This document shows positions 25,855 to 34,830 of a DNA stretch of 64,000 nucleotides, piece by piece. The stretch is from a virus. The notes beneath the pieces are model-generated. The model saw only the letters and a list, made by a program, of their open reading frames with translations. It searched no databases and was not told the DNA's origin. The first letter of the stretch is position 1, and every line of letters begins with the position of its first letter. The stretch lies in IMG/VR virus record IMGVR_UViG_3300046780_000464, positions 19,590 through 83,589 of that record, one strand, 5' to 3'. A program made the translations under genes and the position numbers.

Positions 25855-27552
25855 TTACTGAATAGTGATGTTCTTGGTGAAGTCGAACCGCTCAGCGAAC
25901 GAGCCACCTTCAATCTTGGCGTCCGCTGCCATGCGCGGGCCACCCTGATTGGGACGACGGGCGCCGGGGCGAGGCTGCGCTTCAAGCACAGGCAACAAGG
26001 CATCCGGATGCATCTTGTCGACCTTCTTGGCGTCCATACCGAGTGCCTTTAGGGCGGTACGGTAAACATCGGACGGCCGAGCAGCATCCATGGCCAGGTC
26101 ACCAACCCAAGGACGAACAAAGCGCTCAGCTGCGCGAATGTTCTTCTGGGTCTGGACAGTACGAGCAACAGCGCGCTTGATTGCCGCGTCCATTGCCGTC
26201 TTTGTCACCGGCTCGGATTGCTCAGAGGGGACGACTTCATCCTCCGCTGCCTTCTTTTTGGGATTGCCTTCTTCGTCAAGCTCCTCTTCCTCTTCGTCGC
26301 TCACGCAATCTTCGAGCTCGTTCTCGTCCATACCGCCAATGGCGGTCGGGGGCGGAATTTCACTGGGCATACCTTGATCTCCTCCGTTTCCATTGGGGTC
26401 TTTACTCTGTTGCTGCTCACCGCCACCACCACCATTGTCAGGAGGAGGAGCGCCGACGCCTCCACTGAGGTCAGGATCAGGATTGCCTTCCTCAGCGAGA
26501 AATGCGTCAAGGTTCTGCAAGATCTCGGGCGATACCCCTTCTTGCTCAAGGTATGCCTTAATCTTTGCTACAACATCTTCGGGGTCACCATCTTCCTCTG
26601 TCTGTGCACCCATAGGCGGCCCAGCATTGGGCTCCGTCTGCATGGGCGGCGGCCCACCCTGAGGCATCCCACCACCCATCTCAGCATCTGCCATACCAGC
26701 AGAAGGAGACAATGCGTCCAAAAGGTTGGCTAAATCCTGGATATCAGCATCCTTGGCCAACTTGCCTTTGGTCGCATACTTGACCGTCTTGATGATGTCG
26801 GTCTTTCTGCTGTTAAAGTTCTTTGACGTAACTCCACGCACAATGGAGTTATAGTCAAGGGGTGCAGCATCTTGAGCGAGGCGCGGTGTGAGATAGGTAA
26901 GCAGAGCACCTTTGGCAACCATAGCTGCCGGCGCTAGTTTCGGCATAGCGGGACTCCTTTCCTTAAGAGCAGCATCTTGGACGACAACATCGGCACCAGC
27001 CCTGCCATCCTCTACTAGGGCAACATGATTACCACGTATGTTAGTCATAATCCCATCGTAGTGTTGACCCTCATACATACCAGGCTGCATTAAAGGGTCG
27101 TAATGGTAAGCACAAGACAGTTCCTTTTGCTCACCATCCTCAATTGCGTCAATTGCTGGCTTGGTCCAAAAGACCAAACTATTCTTTAGGTAAGGATGCT
27201 GATACATAGCATCAGTACCGGTAGAACCCACTACTAAATCAGCTGGATGCTTTTCTGAATTAACTGGTTGATGCTTTGCTAAGATTGGCAAGTTATTGAA
27301 TGTTCTTGCAGCCTTTTGTAGTTCTTTGGGATGCCTTAACAACCAATACTTTCTAGCGGGGTCAAGACCAAGTCTCTCAAAATCCGGAATCTCTTCACCC
27401 CAATATGGATTAACCGTTGCCTTAGATATGTTTGACATCCCGACGTGCATATGCCCATCTTCACTAACCCTGCGCACAGATGGGTTTTGATCCATCGCAA
27501 TAGGACTGGATTGCGACTTGAGTGGGTTAAATGCTCCAACCATTGCGATCAT
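25855..27552 (-). CDS. Prohead protease-scaffold (DUF2213-like)
   Basis: 565 residues. Residues ~20-200 are the DUF2213 protease core: [53 protein letters not shown] and [17 protein letters not shown], with candidate catalytic Ser and His in the last two. [14 protein letters not shown] segment follows, then Gly/Pro-rich and very acidic scaffold-like stretches ([27 protein letters not shown]). It cleaves the scaffold during head maturation. ATG overlaps the upstream TGA (ATGA). Confidence 0.85.
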   Translation of the reverse strand: MIAMVGAFNPLKSQSSPIAMDQNPSVRRVSEDGHMHVGMSNISKATVNPYWGEEIPDFERLGLDPARKYWLLRHPKELQKAARTFNNLPILAKHQPVNSEKHPADLVVGSTGTDAMYQHPYLKNSLVFWTKPAIDAIEDGEQKELSCAYHYDPLMQPGMYEGQHYDGIMTNIRGNHVALVEDGRAGADVVVQDAALKERSPAMPKLAPAAMVAKGALLTYLTPRLAQDAAPLDYNSIVRGVTSKNFNSRKTDIIKTVKYATKGKLAKDADIQDLANLLDALSPSAGMADAEMGGGMPQGGPPPMQTEPNAGPPMGAQTEEDGDPEDVVAKIKAYLEQEGVSPEILQNLDAFLAEEGNPDPDLSGGVGAPPPDNGGGGGEQQQSKDPNGNGGDQGMPSEIPPPTAIGGMDENELEDCVSDEEEEELDEEGNPKKKAAEDEVVPSEQSEPVTKTAMDAAIKRAVARTVQTQKNIRAAERFVRPWVGDLAMDAARPSDVYRTALKALGMDAKKVDKMHPDALLPVLEAQPRPGARRPNQGGPRMAADAKIEGGSFAERFDFTKNITIQ

Positions 27553-30500
27553 GCGGCAATCCTACGACGGGATGGGACAGATATTGTCCTATTTCCATTA
27601 CCACCAGATCCACTCGTTCGATTTGGTGCAGTGCCCATACTTGTTCGACCACCATTTCCATTACCAGCAACAACTAACCTATCAGGGTTATCACTGACTA
27701 ATATCCTATCAGGTGGTGTACCTGGTATTACACCAGGAATAGCGGGGAACCAAGCAGCACCAAGAGAGGCATATCCACTAAATGAATCGCTTGTCTCTAT
27801 TACTTCAAGATCTGCTGTAATCTTATCAACAAAGCAAGTTGCACTTACTACATTATCATTTTGAGCAAGTCGTAAAGTACCTACAATATTTACAGTACCA
27901 GTAGCCGTGATAGTATTTGAATCTTGTATTTGGTTGAGTGTACCACCAATAACTGCTTCTACGGTGGCAGTGATCGTCTGTGAGGCTTGAATTTCACTAA
28001 GTACAGCACCGGTAACAGGACCACCTATTGCGACTACAGTATTAGATGCTTGTATTTGATTGAGGTGGCCACTAACAACAGAACCACCTATTGCGACTAC
28101 AATATTAGATGCTTGTATTTGATTTAATGTACCAGTAACAACAAGAGGTAACGTACCAGTTGCTGTTAACGTATTTGGTGTCTGTAAAACGCTAAGAGTA
28201 CCACCAATACCAGAAAGAACAGACCCGGTAGCAGATACAATATTTGACGCTTGAAGCTGACTTAATGTACCAGTAACAACAACCACACCAGTAGAAACTA
28301 TTGTATTGTCTGCTTGTACTCGATTAAGAACGCCACTAACAGTGATTGTACCAGTGGCCGTGATTGTTTGTGTAGCTTGAAGCTGACTAAGAACACCACC
28401 AACAACCAGACTGCCCGTCGCGACTAAAGTATTTGGTGGTTGTAACTGGCCTAATGTACCAGTAACGGTTACCCTGGCAACTGCTGATAAAGTATTTGAT
28501 GCTTGTAGTTGACTTAATATACCAGAAACAACAAATGGTACATTACCGGTTGCTGATATCGTTTGTGATGCTTGAAGAACATTAAGAGCGCCACCAATAC
28601 CAGAAAGAACCGAGCCAGCTGCTACTAAGGTATTTGGCGGTTGTAACTGACCAAGAGTACCAGTAATAGTGACTCTAGCAATTGCTGATAAAGTATTAGG
28701 TACCTGAGCTTGACTTAAGGCACCAGTAACAGCAAGAGTACCGACTGCTGTTAATATATTTGAGGCCTGAGATAGATTAAGTGTACCTGTAACAGTGATT
28801 CTAGCTACTGCTGATAAAGTATTAGGTGCCTGTAATTGACTTAGCGTCCCAAGAATGATAACAGTACCAGTGGACGCAATAGTTTGTGGTACTTGTAATG
28901 CGGATAGTGTGCCAACTGCTGGGACTGTGCCAGTTGCCGTTAGTGTTTGATTAGACTGAAGAACACCAAGGGAACCAGTAATACCACTTAGAACAGTGCC
29001 AGTTGCTGCCACAATTTGAGCAGCTTGACTTTGACTAAGCGCACCACTAACAACAGTACTACCAGTAGCAACCAGAGTATTTGAGGCCTGAGATAGATTA
29101 AGTGTACCTGTAACAGTTACTCTGGCAATCGATGATAAAGTATTAGGTGCTTGTGACTGGCTTAATGTACCACGTATGGTCACAGTACCAGTAGAGGAGA
29201 TGGTCTGTGACGTCTGAACAATAGAGAGATTACCAATTACTGGAACATTGCCAGCAGCAGTTATCGTATCGAGCGCTTCAATCTGGGAGAGATTACCACT
29301 AACACCACTTAGAACAGTGCCAGTTGCTATCAGTGTATCAGGGCTTTCGGTGACCGATAATGTGCCGGTAATGGCGAGGGGAGCCGTGCCTGTCGCCGAC
29401 AGCGTGTCGGCAGTCTCGGTGACCGCCAGAGTGCCAATTATACCAGTATCAGCGATCTGGTAAACCGGTTGCACCGCACCGGGATGCGTATAGTTGGTAA
29501 CACCGGTTGTCTGCCCCGCCCTGTGCTGCGGGAAGGCGGGGGGCCAAGCAACAGCTACCAACCCACTGATCGCTGGCTGCACCGCACCCGGTGCGTCAAA
29601 ATTTGTTACACCTAAACTTTGCCCTGCGCCGTGTTGCGGGAAGGCTGGGGGCCATGGGGCGACCGCTATCGGAGCCGCTGGACCTTCCGCCGTTGCGACG
29701 AGAGTGTCAGAAATCTCGGTAACAGCGAGCGTTCCGGTTACCGACAGGATCAATACGCCCGTTGCGACGAGCGTATCGGGGGCCTCAATCTTTGTCAGTG
29801 TGCCGACATAGGGAGTTCTGCCGGTCGCCGTGACAGTATCGGGAGCCTCAGTCTTTGTCAGCGAGCCAACATAAGGAACATTACCAGTTGCTGTGACAGT
29901 ATCGGAAATCTCAGTAACAGCAAGCGTGCCGGTCGCGGCGGCAACAAAATCAGCGGTGGTGATCGATGAGGTGCCGATACGGAAGAAAACGTTGTCGTTG
30001 TTACTCGATCCGGCAGTGGTTTCCTGCCACTCTACCTGAAAAAACAGATATGCGTTGTTGAGGACTATCTGTCCTGGCGAGGCGGTAATCGAACTATTTG
30101 TGTCGGCGGTAGTTGAGAGCGTGACAGTCGCGCCCGCCGTATTGGCGATAAGCTGAGTGGCAACGGCTCCGCTAAAGTTAGTTGACCGGTACATCTTCAT
30201 GTTGACGTGGCCGATACAACCTGCCGTCCCGGCCCGCATGTTGAAATTGAACGTCCAGGCCGTGGCAGCGAAGGTGCCGGTTAACGGCCCAACGACAAAA
30301 CAATCACCAGCCGTACCACCACCAGTTCCCGTTCCCACAGTGGGACCGCTTGTCGAGGCGTTGTAACTGGCGGAAAGAGCGGGATCGGTGCTAGTCGCCG
30401 TCGCGCCAAGATGGCCGCGATAATACGGTGTGGTGATCGCAGTTTTGGCTGGTGCCCAACCAAAGGCCGAATTAGCTGCGGTCGGCGCTGAACCGTTAAG

Positions 30501-30569
30501 CTGAGTGTTGCCCCAGAAGTATGGGGTAACCGCTGGCGTTCCGAGAAGGTAGATGGTCTGAACAGCCAT
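27549..30569 (-). CDS. Large virion-type protein with about 30 beta-repeat units
   Basis: 1006 residues. The N-terminal ~205 residues are a separate beta-rich domain ([60 protein letters not shown]). Then ~30 units of 21-23 residues follow, consensus GTLSQxQAxNTLxATGxVxV, broken once after unit 4 by a duplicated [12 protein letters not shown] segment. The end is Gly/Asn/Arg-rich. The repeats are probably stacked beta-strands, as in adhesins or fibres. Its position before the prohead protease hints at a head fibre. It overlaps the next gene by ATGA. Confidence 0.75.
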   Translation of the reverse strand: MAVQTIYLLGTPAVTPYFWGNTQLNGSAPTAANSAFGWAPAKTAITTPYYRGHLGATATSTDPALSASYNASTSGPTVGTGTGGGTAGDCFVVGPLTGTFAATAWTFNFNMRAGTAGCIGHVNMKMYRSTNFSGAVATQLIANTAGATVTLSTTADTNSSITASPGQIVLNNAYLFFQVEWQETTAGSSNNDNVFFRIGTSSITTADFVAAATGTLAVTEISDTVTATGNVPYVGSLTKTEAPDTVTATGRTPYVGTLTKIEAPDTLVATGVLILSVTGTLAVTEISDTLVATAEGPAAPIAVAPWPPAFPQHGAGQSLGVTNFDAPGAVQPAISGLVAVAWPPAFPQHRAGQTTGVTNYTHPGAVQPVYQIADTGIIGTLAVTETADTLSATGTAPLAITGTLSVTESPDTLIATGTVLSGVSGNLSQIEALDTITAAGNVPVIGNLSIVQTSQTISSTGTVTIRGTLSQSQAPNTLSSIARVTVTGTLNLSQASNTLVATGSTVVSGALSQSQAAQIVAATGTVLSGITGSLGVLQSNQTLTATGTVPAVGTLSALQVPQTIASTGTVIILGTLSQLQAPNTLSAVARITVTGTLNLSQASNILTAVGTLAVTGALSQAQVPNTLSAIARVTITGTLGQLQPPNTLVAAGSVLSGIGGALNVLQASQTISATGNVPFVVSGILSQLQASNTLSAVARVTVTGTLGQLQPPNTLVATGSLVVGGVLSQLQATQTITATGTITVSGVLNRVQADNTIVSTGVVVVTGTLSQLQASNIVSATGSVLSGIGGTLSVLQTPNTLTATGTLPLVVTGTLNQIQASNIVVAIGGSVVSGHLNQIQASNTVVAIGGPVTGAVLSEIQASQTITATVEAVIGGTLNQIQDSNTITATGTVNIVGTLRLAQNDNVVSATCFVDKITADLEVIETSDSFSGYASLGAAWFPAIPGVIPGTPPDRILVSDNPDRLVVAGNGNGGRTSMGTAPNRTSGSGGNGNRTISVPSRRRIAA
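27830..29950 (-). repeat. Degenerate ~66-bp coding repeats
   Basis: The DNA of the repeat protein shows recurring blocks such as ACTTAATGTACCAGTAAC and GCTTGTAATTGACTTAG (plus-strand reading), each unit about 63-69 bp. Several units are almost identical, so recombination between units could change protein length. Confidence 0.7.
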
Positions 30570-30823
30570 CAGTCATCTCGCCACTCAAAGCTGAAAGTGC
30601 AGCGATCGTAATTCCTAATTTGGTGGGGATGATCTGGCCACACATTGCAACCGCGCGACCAATAAGTGTTCTGACTGTCGTGTATGGCGCAAAGACGCTG
30701 ACCGTCCTCTTCACGTTCTAGAAACGGGCAGGCACCATCTGGTTGTGCTGGAAGGTTACCGACACCACCCCGGCAACAATCACCGCATTTACAGCATTCG
30801 CCAGAGCGGACCCACGCCATCAC
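30569..30823 (-). CDS. CxxCxxCC (YkgJ-like) metal-binding protein
   Basis: 84 residues with a CCKCGDCCRGG motif followed by CPFLE, LCAIHDSQNTYWSRGCNVWP and DRCTF. This is the cysteine pattern of the YkgJ family, thought to bind zinc or an Fe-S cluster. It overlaps the beta-helix gene upstream (ATGATGG) and shares a base with the repeat protein start. YkgJ-type proteins are sometimes linked to protein modification, but the role here is unknown. Confidence 0.72.
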   Translation of the reverse strand: MMAWVRSGECCKCGDCCRGGVGNLPAQPDGACPFLEREEDGQRLCAIHDSQNTYWSRGCNVWPDHPHQIRNYDRCTFSFEWRDD

Positions 30824-32091
30824 TTTAACTTATAATTCTGGGTGGACTGCCCCACATAAGGGTCACTAGACAGTACAACATCGTGTGGATTAGGACTGAC
30901 ACTTAAATAAGTGGTCGTATTGTTGTAGAATGAGTTGTATTCCATCACTGCCTTAGTTCTATCAATTTGAACAAGCGTACTGGGAGTAGTTACTGCCAAC
31001 CCTGCTTTACCCACCCCGGTATGATTGGTGATCAAATTACCCATGATGGTAGTAACTGGTAATGTCGAGACATCAGTAATATTTATACCATGTCCGGCAT
31101 TCCCATCTATAGTATTGTTAGCTATAAGGTTTCCCCAATAGTTCCCGGCTGTGTACACTCCATCTCCACCGTTCTTGGCAATTATACAGTTAATCAGTGC
31201 CATACCAGCAGAGACAACTACACCCGGTCCAATACAGTCGTGAATATTACAATTTTCGATCATACTTCCTGGATTATTACCAGCAGCAATACCAGCATTA
31301 TTCTTACCAACACGTTGTGTTACAGACGAAAAGACTTCGCAGGAGATTACTGACCCGTTGATGTGACCAATACATGCATCCCAACCGTTCTGATCAAAAA
31401 CACAACGGTATACTGTGGTGAAATCACACTGAATAGTTGTTCCCCAATTCCCTCCCGCAACTAAACACAACAAAGAAATTTTTAGATAGGATGAAGCGTA
31501 AAACAGCAAACCGGCAGCACCACCTAGTGCATTGCACAGTATACAGGCCATACCGCCCGAAGTAGTACCATCGTAACCAGGAGTAGCTGGGTCGGTCGCG
31601 TAAGTTATAAATCCATTCGTATTATCCCCTGCAACCGGGTTAAAATAGGCTGGTGGCTGGTAGTCATAAACATAGCTAGAATAGTTAGGTATTCCTGACC
31701 CTAGAATATAAATTGTATTTCCGGGTACTAATGGTCCGCTACTCGTTGTATTTGTCCAGAAATCAGCCCAAGCCCCGCCTAGTTGCCAACTGGCACCTGA
31801 GAATGTACCTAACGCGCGATCTACTACCACATTGGAAGCGTTAGTGAAGGCGGTGACGAAGTAAAACCCCTGCCCTGCAATATTGATGGCGTTACCCACC
31901 ATTGCAGAAGTGAAACCGGACGCGGTAAATGTGGTGGTTCCGGTAGCGGACCCGTTGGTTCCGCTGGCTTGCGCCGCATCCTGCTGACTGTAATCGGTTC
32001 CCGCGCCAGCTATGCCGGGATCGTACCCGCCGCCATTGGCATTGTTACCAAGTGGTCTGGCACGCCAAATTGTGGTTAGGTTGACAGCCAT
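30820..32091 (-). CDS. Right-handed beta-helix protein (tailspike or head-fibre-like)
   Basis: 423 residues. The second half has pectate-lyase-like beta-helix coils: SMIENCNIHDCIGPGVVVSA, MALINCIIAKNGGDGVYTAG, NYWGNLIANNTIDGNAGHGI, NITDVSTLP. Such folds are found in tailspikes, depolymerases and passive head decorations. The N-terminal domain shares style with the neighbouring virion-type proteins (MAV start, Gly/Thr-rich). No catalytic site can be assigned from sequence alone. Confidence 0.75.
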   Translation of the reverse strand: MAVNLTTIWRARPLGNNANGGGYDPGIAGAGTDYSQQDAAQASGTNGSATGTTTFTASGFTSAMVGNAINIAGQGFYFVTAFTNASNVVVDRALGTFSGASWQLGGAWADFWTNTTSSGPLVPGNTIYILGSGIPNYSSYVYDYQPPAYFNPVAGDNTNGFITYATDPATPGYDGTTSGGMACILCNALGGAAGLLFYASSYLKISLLCLVAGGNWGTTIQCDFTTVYRCVFDQNGWDACIGHINGSVISCEVFSSVTQRVGKNNAGIAAGNNPGSMIENCNIHDCIGPGVVVSAGMALINCIIAKNGGDGVYTAGNYWGNLIANNTIDGNAGHGINITDVSTLPVTTIMGNLITNHTGVGKAGLAVTTPSTLVQIDRTKAVMEYNSFYNNTTTYLSVSPNPHDVVLSSDPYVGQSTQNYKLK

Positions 32092-32423
32092 CAGCTAACA
32101 CTTGAGTTGCCCGGCCCGGTCGCCAGCACGGCAGCGGCTTGATTGTTCGCCGTGAAGTAATCCGTGTGCATCTGCTGAAGTGTACCAAACAGATTGGTAA
32201 CTTGTGTGTCGGTCAACTCTGAGCAGCCAGCGAGGCTGCTCGCATCGTGAATGACGGTGCCTTGTGGCGGGCCGATAATGCCCAAGATGGTACTATTCCA
32301 GCCAAGGATCAACGCCTCAATCTGATTCATAACCCTGAACCACTCGATAGTCGTCGCTCGCTGCATCTGCACGAAATTATGCAGTTGCACCAGTTGCTCT
32401 GGAGTTGCGGTTGCTACTGCCAT
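32091..32423 (-). CDS. Small helical protein in virion accessory block
   Basis: 110 residues from the ATG at 32423 (MAVATATPEQLVQLHNFVQM), chosen because AAGGGAG lies upstream and the upstream gene ends at 32437. Mostly helical (TTIEWFRVMNQIEALILGW, LFGTLQQMHTDYFTANNQAA). No family recognised. Confidence 0.6.
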   Translation of the reverse strand: MAVATATPEQLVQLHNFVQMQRATTIEWFRVMNQIEALILGWNSTILGIIGPPQGTVIHDASSLAGCSELTDTQVTNLFGTLQQMHTDYFTANNQAAAVLATGPGNSSVS

Positions 32424-32436
32424 CGCGGTACTCCCT

Positions 32437-32820
32437 TTATGCGTTCCCAGCAGTAACACTAAAACTGGTAACGGTCACCGTCTGACCAGACGTAATCGAG
32501 GTATTGTTAAGTACAAGATCGGTGGCGACATTCCCCTGAATATGGCAGGTACCGGCAGCGTCATACATTCGAAAGCTTGAAGCAGTACCAGTTGCAGCGG
32601 CACTAACAGTCCAAGCACCAGCAATAGTTGTCACACCAGCAACAGAGGTTAGAAAGGTCGCTGGAAGTGCAATCGTTGCCACAGGTCCAGCAGGATCAGC
32701 CGCAGTACAGCTCGCTGGCTCGGCACCCGTAAATATCTTCAATAAACCAGCTGTGCCGATAGACGTTTGGATTTGGCCAATCTGGTTATTGCGTAAGGCC
32801 GTGCCGTATTGAAACGTCAT
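32437..32820 (-). CDS. Conserved phage structural-type protein
   Basis: 127 residues: MTFQYGTALRNNQIGQIQTS, LLKIFTGAEPASCTAADPAG, FRMYDAAGTCHIQGNVATDL, NNTSITSGQTVTVTSFSVT. This pattern (LKIYTG.xP..CA ... FR.YD..G.cHiqG) is common in phage genomes near virion genes. It is likely a small beta-rich virion component. The start overlaps the glycosyltransferase gene by 35 bases. Confidence 0.65.
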   Translation of the reverse strand: MTFQYGTALRNNQIGQIQTSIGTAGLLKIFTGAEPASCTAADPAGPVATIALPATFLTSVAGVTTIAGAWTVSAAATGTASSFRMYDAAGTCHIQGNVATDLVLNNTSITSGQTVTVTSFSVTAGNA

Positions 32821-34579
32821 GGTCTAGTTCCTTTTCCTCAGGGACACAAAACAGGTTTAGAGAAACCAAGTTATTGTGTCCAATAACATAAGGTGGATGA
32901 TGCTGATAAATTCGATAATTCATCTCTCTGAGTAAGGCATGTAAACGTTCACGTTTATCTTCTCGATCATCTTCTAAATACAAGTAAGGTCTATGCTCTG
33001 AAATAAGAGGCCATGCCCCCATCAATACGTTCCACTCCATACCCTCAACATCGGCTTTGATTAGTTTTAGATTAGTAACTAAATGCCTTAAATCAACTAA
33101 CATCATCATAGTAATCTTCTGACCTGAACTACCCGCAGGCAGCATTGAAATGCCACCAAAATTAACACCCAATGCTTGATAATCAACAATTGGAACAACA
33201 CAACTTCCGACTTCAGAACCGGCAGCGGCATTGATTGCCTGAACATTAGAAATATCATTAAGAGCAAGATTACCACACAAAGTGTTAAACAACGTGGTTT
33301 GAGGTTCTATAGCAATAACAGACCTACACATTCTAGCTAGTGGAATAGTGTGACAGCCGATATTCGCACCAACTTCAATAACGCAATCATCTGGTTGTAA
33401 AATCTGTCTAAACAGATCAACTTCACCCTCGGAATATTCACCATGTTCAGAGAGAAACTTACCCATATAAGGGTCACCAGGAAAGTAAATCAGACGTCCA
33501 TGCTTGTAAGTACAAATATCGGTACTCTGTTTCGGTGACGCTGTAGTAACCGACACTGTTCCCGTGGCCAACAACTTATGTGCCTCCTGCACAATAGACT
33601 TAACCGATATATCACTAATACAAGCTGCGCCTGTTTGCTCTTCGTTCTGCCTGCATGTTACCATATTATCATGTAGTCGATGACAAGGCCAACAATCAAC
33701 TCTATTGACATCGGCGTGTAGAGTTGATGTTCTCACCCAATATTTAGTAATGTTCTCAGGGGAAGCATGGGATAACATTACAATCTTTGGCATGTCACGC
33801 ATAGCGCAGGCCCACAATACACCAGTATCTGGACCAATAACCAAGTCAGCCTGTTGTGCAAATGTCAAACTGCGTCTAATCGGCCATTCGTCACCAGGTT
33901 CAGTGATTGCTCTTCTTAATCCGTTAGCATCCCCATTTATCTTAATCAGATCAGCTCGAATTAGATTAGCTAGTTCTAGTTCACGCGACGATCCCATCAA
34001 TACTACTGGAAGTTTTATTTCCTGTATTAGCTTGGCAATGATTGATGGTGCATAAGGATGTATCTTATCACACCGCGTACCTTTAATCACCCAGGCAATA
34101 AAGTGACCACCAATTTTCTGTTTGATTGCTTGGGCATCAGAGACTTCTTCTTTAGTTGGGTAGAAAGCAGGCGCTATTTCATCATAAGGAATTAGTGCAA
34201 TATCATGTGCTACTTCTAGATAAGAACGATTAGCGATCTTGTGTCTAGCCTCTTTGGGCCACTGGAACTGATATTGGCTAGAAAAGAATGCCTGCTGAAA
34301 CTCAATCGAATGTGACAAGTTTATATAGAATTCAAATTCCTTTGATCTAATCCAGTGCCAATTAGGACCACTTTCAAGAGGAATGTCTTCCGGAGCATGT
34401 ACAGATAACTTGTCAATGTAAGGATTATTTTCAAATACTACATGATGTGGTGATGCACTGATTACTTCAACATGCCCATAACGCTTCTTAAGTCCCGGTA
34501 AAACCGAAGAGGTTACAATATTGTCACCAATACCACCACCACGGGTGACACCGGCCCATCCCTTATTACCAATAACCAT
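32786..34579 (-). CDS. Two-domain GT9-like glycosyltransferase and FkbM-family methyltransferase
   Basis: 597 residues. Residues ~10-330 look like family 9 (heptosyltransferase-type) glycosyltransferases: GGGIGDNIVTSSVLPGLKKR, the VVLMGSSRELELANLI region, and ADLVIGPDTGVLWACAMRDM. Residues ~395-560 are an FkbM-type SAM-dependent methyltransferase: VIEVGANIGCHTIPLARM (SAM motif I), AIEPQ, and LIKADVEGMEWNVLMGAWPL. The fusion could add and methylate a sugar on a virion protein or on host surface glycans. A CWPCHRLHDNMVTC cysteine cluster lies between the domains. It lies in the late operon, so it acts late in infection. Confidence 0.82.
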   Translation of the reverse strand: MVIGNKGWAGVTRGGGIGDNIVTSSVLPGLKKRYGHVEVISASPHHVVFENNPYIDKLSVHAPEDIPLESGPNWHWIRSKEFEFYINLSHSIEFQQAFFSSQYQFQWPKEARHKIANRSYLEVAHDIALIPYDEIAPAFYPTKEEVSDAQAIKQKIGGHFIAWVIKGTRCDKIHPYAPSIIAKLIQEIKLPVVLMGSSRELELANLIRADLIKINGDANGLRRAITEPGDEWPIRRSLTFAQQADLVIGPDTGVLWACAMRDMPKIVMLSHASPENITKYWVRTSTLHADVNRVDCWPCHRLHDNMVTCRQNEEQTGAACISDISVKSIVQEAHKLLATGTVSVTTASPKQSTDICTYKHGRLIYFPGDPYMGKFLSEHGEYSEGEVDLFRQILQPDDCVIEVGANIGCHTIPLARMCRSVIAIEPQTTLFNTLCGNLALNDISNVQAINAAAGSEVGSCVVPIVDYQALGVNFGGISMLPAGSSGQKITMMMLVDLRHLVTNLKLIKADVEGMEWNVLMGAWPLISEHRPYLYLEDDREDKRERLHALLREMNYRIYQHHPPYVIGHNNLVSLNLFCVPEEKELDHDVSIRHGLTQ

Positions 34580-34584
34580 TCTAA

Positions 34585-34830
34585 CTATATCTTTCTAAAA
34601 TGAGGACTTTTCCAACCGGAATCTTCTGCTTCGTCTTCGTCAGTATCTTCTTCGTCATCTTCTTTATCTTCGTCGTTGTCTTCACTATCATCAGCAACTA
34701 ACCACTTTATCTCACCATCATCAAACAAGATCTTGACTATAGTTGCATCATCACGCTCTGCTGGTGCCATATCTTCATCAAGATATACCACTGATGCAGG
34801 ACGCCCATCTATTTCACGATGTTCAATCAT
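34585..34830 (-). CDS. Acidic small protein
   Basis: 81 residues. A short folded N-terminus (REIDGRPASVVYLDEDMAPA, then IVKILFDDGEIKWLVADD) is followed by a run of Asp/Glu (DEDKEDDEEDTDEDEAED). It overlaps the Nudix-peptidase gene by ATGA. Function unknown; the tail could mimic nucleic acid or act as a chaperone. Confidence 0.62.
   Translation of the reverse strand: MIEHREIDGRPASVVYLDEDMAPAERDDATIVKILFDDGEIKWLVADDSEDNDEDKEDDEEDTDEDEAEDSGWKSPHFRKI

Noticed and set aside
27830-29950. Repeat block as CRISPR array
   Set aside because: The repeats and intervening segments are both part of a continuous coding frame with beta-repeat protein logic.
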